Source: Neorhizobium sp. SHOUNA12A (GTDB lineage: Bacteria; Pseudomonadota; Alphaproteobacteria; Rhizobiales; Rhizobiaceae). From it: a stretch of DNA of 64,000 nt. A program made the translations under genes and the position numbers. A model generated the notes under the pieces. The model was not told where the DNA came from, made no database searches, and worked only from the letters and a program-made list of their open reading frames with translations. The stretch covers positions 36,800 to 100,799 of the forward strand of contig NZ_JALBGV010000014.1 in assembly GCF_023006505.1 (NCBI RefSeq), written 5' to 3'. Positions 61,912-64,000 of this stretch are shown in pieces. Each line of letters begins with the position of its first letter. Position 1 is the stretch's first letter.

Positions 61912-63279
61912 TCAGGCATCGCGAACCCATTCACCGATCGGCAGGGGTCTGGCGGGGGCCTGTTCGCGGAGCCGGCCCGCATCACAGACCTGGATACCGG
62001 CCTTTTCAGCGATCAGCTCGGCGCCGGCGAGCTGACAGTAACGCCCTTGGCAGCGGCCCATTCCGACGCGCGCCAGCGATTTGACCCGATTGGCTTCGCC
62101 ACCGCCGTAAACGACGCTCTCGCGCAACTGACCTGCCGTCACCCCTTCGCAACGGCAGACGACCGTCTCGTCCGGAACGGCGCGGACCATTTCGCCCGGC
62201 CAGGGAAAGGCGCGGGCAATGGCGCGGCCAAAACGTTCGTAGCGGCGCAATCGGCGCAGATCCGACGTTGCGTCCGCCGAAGGAAGACCCATATCGGCAA
62301 GGCAGGCGGTCGCGGCAAGCCGACCGGCCACCTCCGCCGCGTCGGCGCCGAGAATTCTCACATCATCCCCGGCCAGATAAAGTCCCTCGGCCGCCCTGCC
62401 CATCCGGTCGGTCCGGGGCAGCCATTGCGACCAGCTTTCGTCGTAGTCGAACATGCAGCCTGCCAGGCCCGCGAGCTGCGTTTCGGCGCGCAGGTGCCAG
62501 CCAAGGCCGACCATGTCGCATGCCGTCACATGCGCCCGACCGCGAGCATCGCGCCAGCACAGGCCGACGGGGCCGCGTTCGTCGGTTTCGATCCGGTCCA
62601 AGGTCACACCGGCATGATAAAGCCGACCGAGCTTTGCTCGCATCCGCAGTCCACGCAGGACAAGGACCGGCCTTACCAGCATGCCCGGAAGACCTGCTGC
62701 CTGGTCGCTGATCGAGGAGGTGTCGAGGATCGCGGCGATTTTGGCGCCGGCTTTCAGCAACTGGGTCGCGACGAGTGTCAGCAGCGGCCCGGAACCGGCA
62801 AGAATGATCCGGCTGCCGAGGGCGACGCCCTGCGCCTTCAGGGCGATCTGTGCCGCCCCGAGGCTGTAGACACCCGGCGCCTGCCAGCCGGGGATCGGCG
62901 CCAGGCGATCCATGGCGCCGGTGGCAAGGATCAGGCGGTCGTAGGTGAAATCCTTGCGGCCGGCGGGCGTCAGCGCCTGCAGAAAATGGTCGGCGATCGT
63001 CATGACCGAACTTTGCGGATGATAGTCGATCTGCCCGGCGGCAATCATGCGGTCGAACACCGTATGGAGTGCCACGGCCTTGCGAGCTTCCGGTCCGTAG
63101 AGCTGTTCCGGCGATCGCACGAAGCCCCGTGGCGGGCGCCGATAGATCTGGCCACCCGCTTTGGTGCCCTCGTCAATGACTATCGGTTTGACCCCGGCCT
63201 GCACCAGACGCTCTGCGGCGCGGATACCGGCCGGGCCGGCGCCGACGATCACCACCTTTTCAGCGCCCGGTGCCGTCAT
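61912..63279 (-). CDS. NAD(P)/FAD-dependent oxidoreductase, HcnB/opine oxidase subunit-like, with BFD-type [2Fe-2S] domain
   Basis: A 455-residue flavoprotein. The N-terminal FAD motif is VGAGPAGIRAAE, with an ATGAMDR second motif and a middle NAD-like fold. The C-terminal part carries CRCEGVTAGQLRESV and GRCQGRYC, four cysteines of a BFD-like [2Fe-2S] cluster. This is the HcnB/SoxA-alpha/OoxA type of electron-transfer subunit. The start at 63279 overlaps the stop of the [2Fe-2S] gene by 4 bp; an in-frame ATG lies 6 bp upstream. It likely works with the DadA/HcnC-like protein encoded at 59606-60931. Confidence 0.86.
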   Translation of the reverse strand: MTAPGAEKVVIVGAGPAGIRAAERLVQAGVKPIVIDEGTKAGGQIYRRPPRGFVRSPEQLYGPEARKAVALHTVFDRMIAAGQIDYHPQSSVMTIADHFLQALTPAGRKDFTYDRLILATGAMDRLAPIPGWQAPGVYSLGAAQIALKAQGVALGSRIILAGSGPLLTLVATQLLKAGAKIAAILDTSSISDQAAGLPGMLVRPVLVLRGLRMRAKLGRLYHAGVTLDRIETDERGPVGLCWRDARGRAHVTACDMVGLGWHLRAETQLAGLAGCMFDYDESWSQWLPRTDRMGRAAEGLYLAGDDVRILGADAAEVAGRLAATACLADMGLPSADATSDLRRLRRYERFGRAIARAFPWPGEMVRAVPDETVVCRCEGVTAGQLRESVVYGGGEANRVKSLARVGMGRCQGRYCQLAGAELIAEKAGIQVCDAGRLREQAPARPLPIGEWVRDA

Positions 63280-63599
63280 GGCCATGTTTCCGGCGGCACG
63301 GTCCGCAATTGCATGCCCTCGGCGACCATTGTCGAACAGGCCCGCAGCCGGCAGCCGTCCTCCTGCCATATCCAGCAATCCTGGCAGGCTCCCATCAGAC
63401 AGAAGCCCGCCCGTTTCTCTCGGCCGAATTCCGACTGCCGCACGGCAGGTCCGCAGACCAGGACGGCGGTGAGCACCGTGTCGCCGGCCAGTGCCTGGCA
63501 ATCGGCGCCATCCAGCCGGAACCGAACCTGCGGCCTCCCCTTTTCGGCAAGGCGGACAATTCGGCCCCCGAGAACGGCAGGCGGCAATCCGGATGTCAT
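63276..63599 (-). CDS. (2Fe-2S)-binding protein, HcnA/opine oxidase small subunit-like
   Basis: A 107-residue ferredoxin-fold protein of the HcnA/SoxA-N type. The cluster cysteines fall in VCGPAV, GFCLMGACQDCWI and RACST. Overlaps of 4 bp on both sides (with the hydantoinase gene before it and the HcnB-like gene after it) show a tightly coupled operon. It passes electrons from the flavoprotein oxidase. No signal peptide. Confidence 0.87.
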   Translation of the reverse strand: MTSGLPPAVLGGRIVRLAEKGRPQVRFRLDGADCQALAGDTVLTAVLVCGPAVRQSEFGREKRAGFCLMGACQDCWIWQEDGCRLRACSTMVAEGMQLRTVPPETWP

Positions 63600-64000
63600 T
63601 CGGCAGCCTCTTTCCGCGCCTCGGGGCTTGGCATGTTCGTGAAGCGAGCGCGCACATCCGCGAACGCGGCGGCCACGCCTTCGGCGCCAACCCGTCCCTT
63701 CATCCGGCGGAAGATCTCCGTCTTGGTGAAGAAGCGCCAATGGATGGGAAGGCCCTGCAGCAGGTCGGTCAGCAGGTCGTAGGCCTCCGGCGTCCATTGC
63801 GCCTCGTAACCTTCGCGCTCGGGGCCATAGTGAAAGTGTCCGGTCGGGGCGGTCCGAGCGGCTCTCACCTTTTCGGTTTCAGCCTCGTCCACCATGCCGT
63901 CGCGGATGACGACGCCGTAATCACGTTCGGCAGCCTCGGAGGAAACGTGGCCGCGTGCGACGTCCCGCGCCACGCGCCAGGTCTCGCGCTCGACGGGGTT
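63596..64000 (-). CDS. Hydantoinase B/oxoprolinase-family protein, C-terminal part (runs off the window)
   Basis: At least 134 residues of the C-terminus; the 5' part is beyond 64000. The end of the HyuB domain is clear (VARDVARGHVSSEAAERDYG, then VVIRDGMVDE). After it comes a C-terminal tail (FHYGPEREGYEAQWTPEAYD and LPIHWRFFTKTEIF) seen in some HyuB/acetone carboxylase-like proteins. The family hydrolyses hydantoins or 5-oxoproline with ATP, together with HyuA. It is the first visible gene of the operon with the HcnA- and HcnB-like proteins. Confidence 0.8.
   Translation of the reverse strand, partial: NPVERETWRVARDVARGHVSSEAAERDYGVVIRDGMVDEAETEKVRAARTAPTGHFHYGPEREGYEAQWTPEAYDLLTDLLQGLPIHWRFFTKTEIFRRMKGRVGAEGVAAAFADVRARFTNMPSPEARKEAAE

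Noticed and set aside
62047..63642. A 531-codon plus-strand frame opposite the HcnB- and HcnA-like genes
   Set aside because: The minus-strand genes have FAD and iron-sulfur motifs and 4-bp overlaps typical of an operon.
1..64000. CRISPR arrays, tRNA genes, insertion sequences, prophage
   Set aside because: I looked for regular short repeats with spacers, cloverleaf-like sequences, transposase or integrase motifs and terminal repeats, and found none convincing.

Overview
The window looks like chromosome or megaplasmid DNA of a Rhizobiaceae-type alphaproteobacterium (Rhizobium, Agrobacterium or Sinorhizobium relatives). This is inferred from the GC-rich coding sequence, the many ABC importers, the HcnABC/opine-oxidase-like proteins and the MipA/OmpV, DUF3313 and DUF1007 proteins; no rRNA or housekeeping marker fixes the genus. 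About 55 protein genes cover most of the 64 kb. I saw no tRNA, rRNA, insertion sequence, integrase, phage gene or CRISPR array.

Layout. (1) 1-7584: a sugar ABC importer (binding protein, fused ATPase, two permeases) with an SMP-30/gluconolactonase, divergent from a soluble GAF histidine kinase and a LuxR-type response regulator. (2) 7608-9698: a lone Prc tail-specific protease of the E. coli type. (3) 9877-15161: SDR dehydrogenases, a NIPSNAP protein, an O-methyltransferase, a TetR regulator and an ECF sigma factor with a SnoaL-like C-terminal domain. (4) 15378-20638: a cytoplasmic sulfatase in an operon with a sulfonate-type ABC importer, divergent from a LacI regulator; probably sulfate-ester scavenging. 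(5) 20792-29056: a metal region with a perfect Zur-box palindrome before an odd in-frame fusion of a broken G3E GTPase to the zinc chaperone AztD, then a cobalamin riboswitch controlling a CbiX/ferredoxin protein and a nickel/peptide-type importer with no ATPase gene, then DUF3299, an L,D-transpeptidase-like protein and DUF1007. (6) 29176-40110: an envelope region with MipA/OmpV, an RND pump and its adaptor, an OmpR/EnvZ-type two-component pair, a patatin lipoprotein and a DUF3313 lipoprotein. A 35-nt element occurs upstream of both the MipA and the patatin genes.

(7) 40242-64000: a large catabolic region for an amine or amino-acid-like compound. It holds two related double-GNAT proteins, two type II HAD hydrolases, an ArgE-like deacetylase, a GhrA-like reductase, a cupin, two aldehyde dehydrogenases, a tartrate/D-malate-type dehydrogenase, two DadA-like flavoprotein oxidases and a class III aminotransferase. 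These are followed by a complete peptide-type ABC importer, an Lrp regulator, a LysR regulator, HcnA/HcnB-like electron-transfer subunits and the C-terminus of a hydantoinase B. The parts fit import, oxidation or transamination of a nitrogen compound, aldehyde oxidation and entry into central metabolism, but the substrate cannot be read from the sequence.

The strongest leads are the Zur-controlled GTPase/AztD fusion, the riboswitch operon without its ATPase, the repeated 35-nt element, and the unassigned amine pathway.
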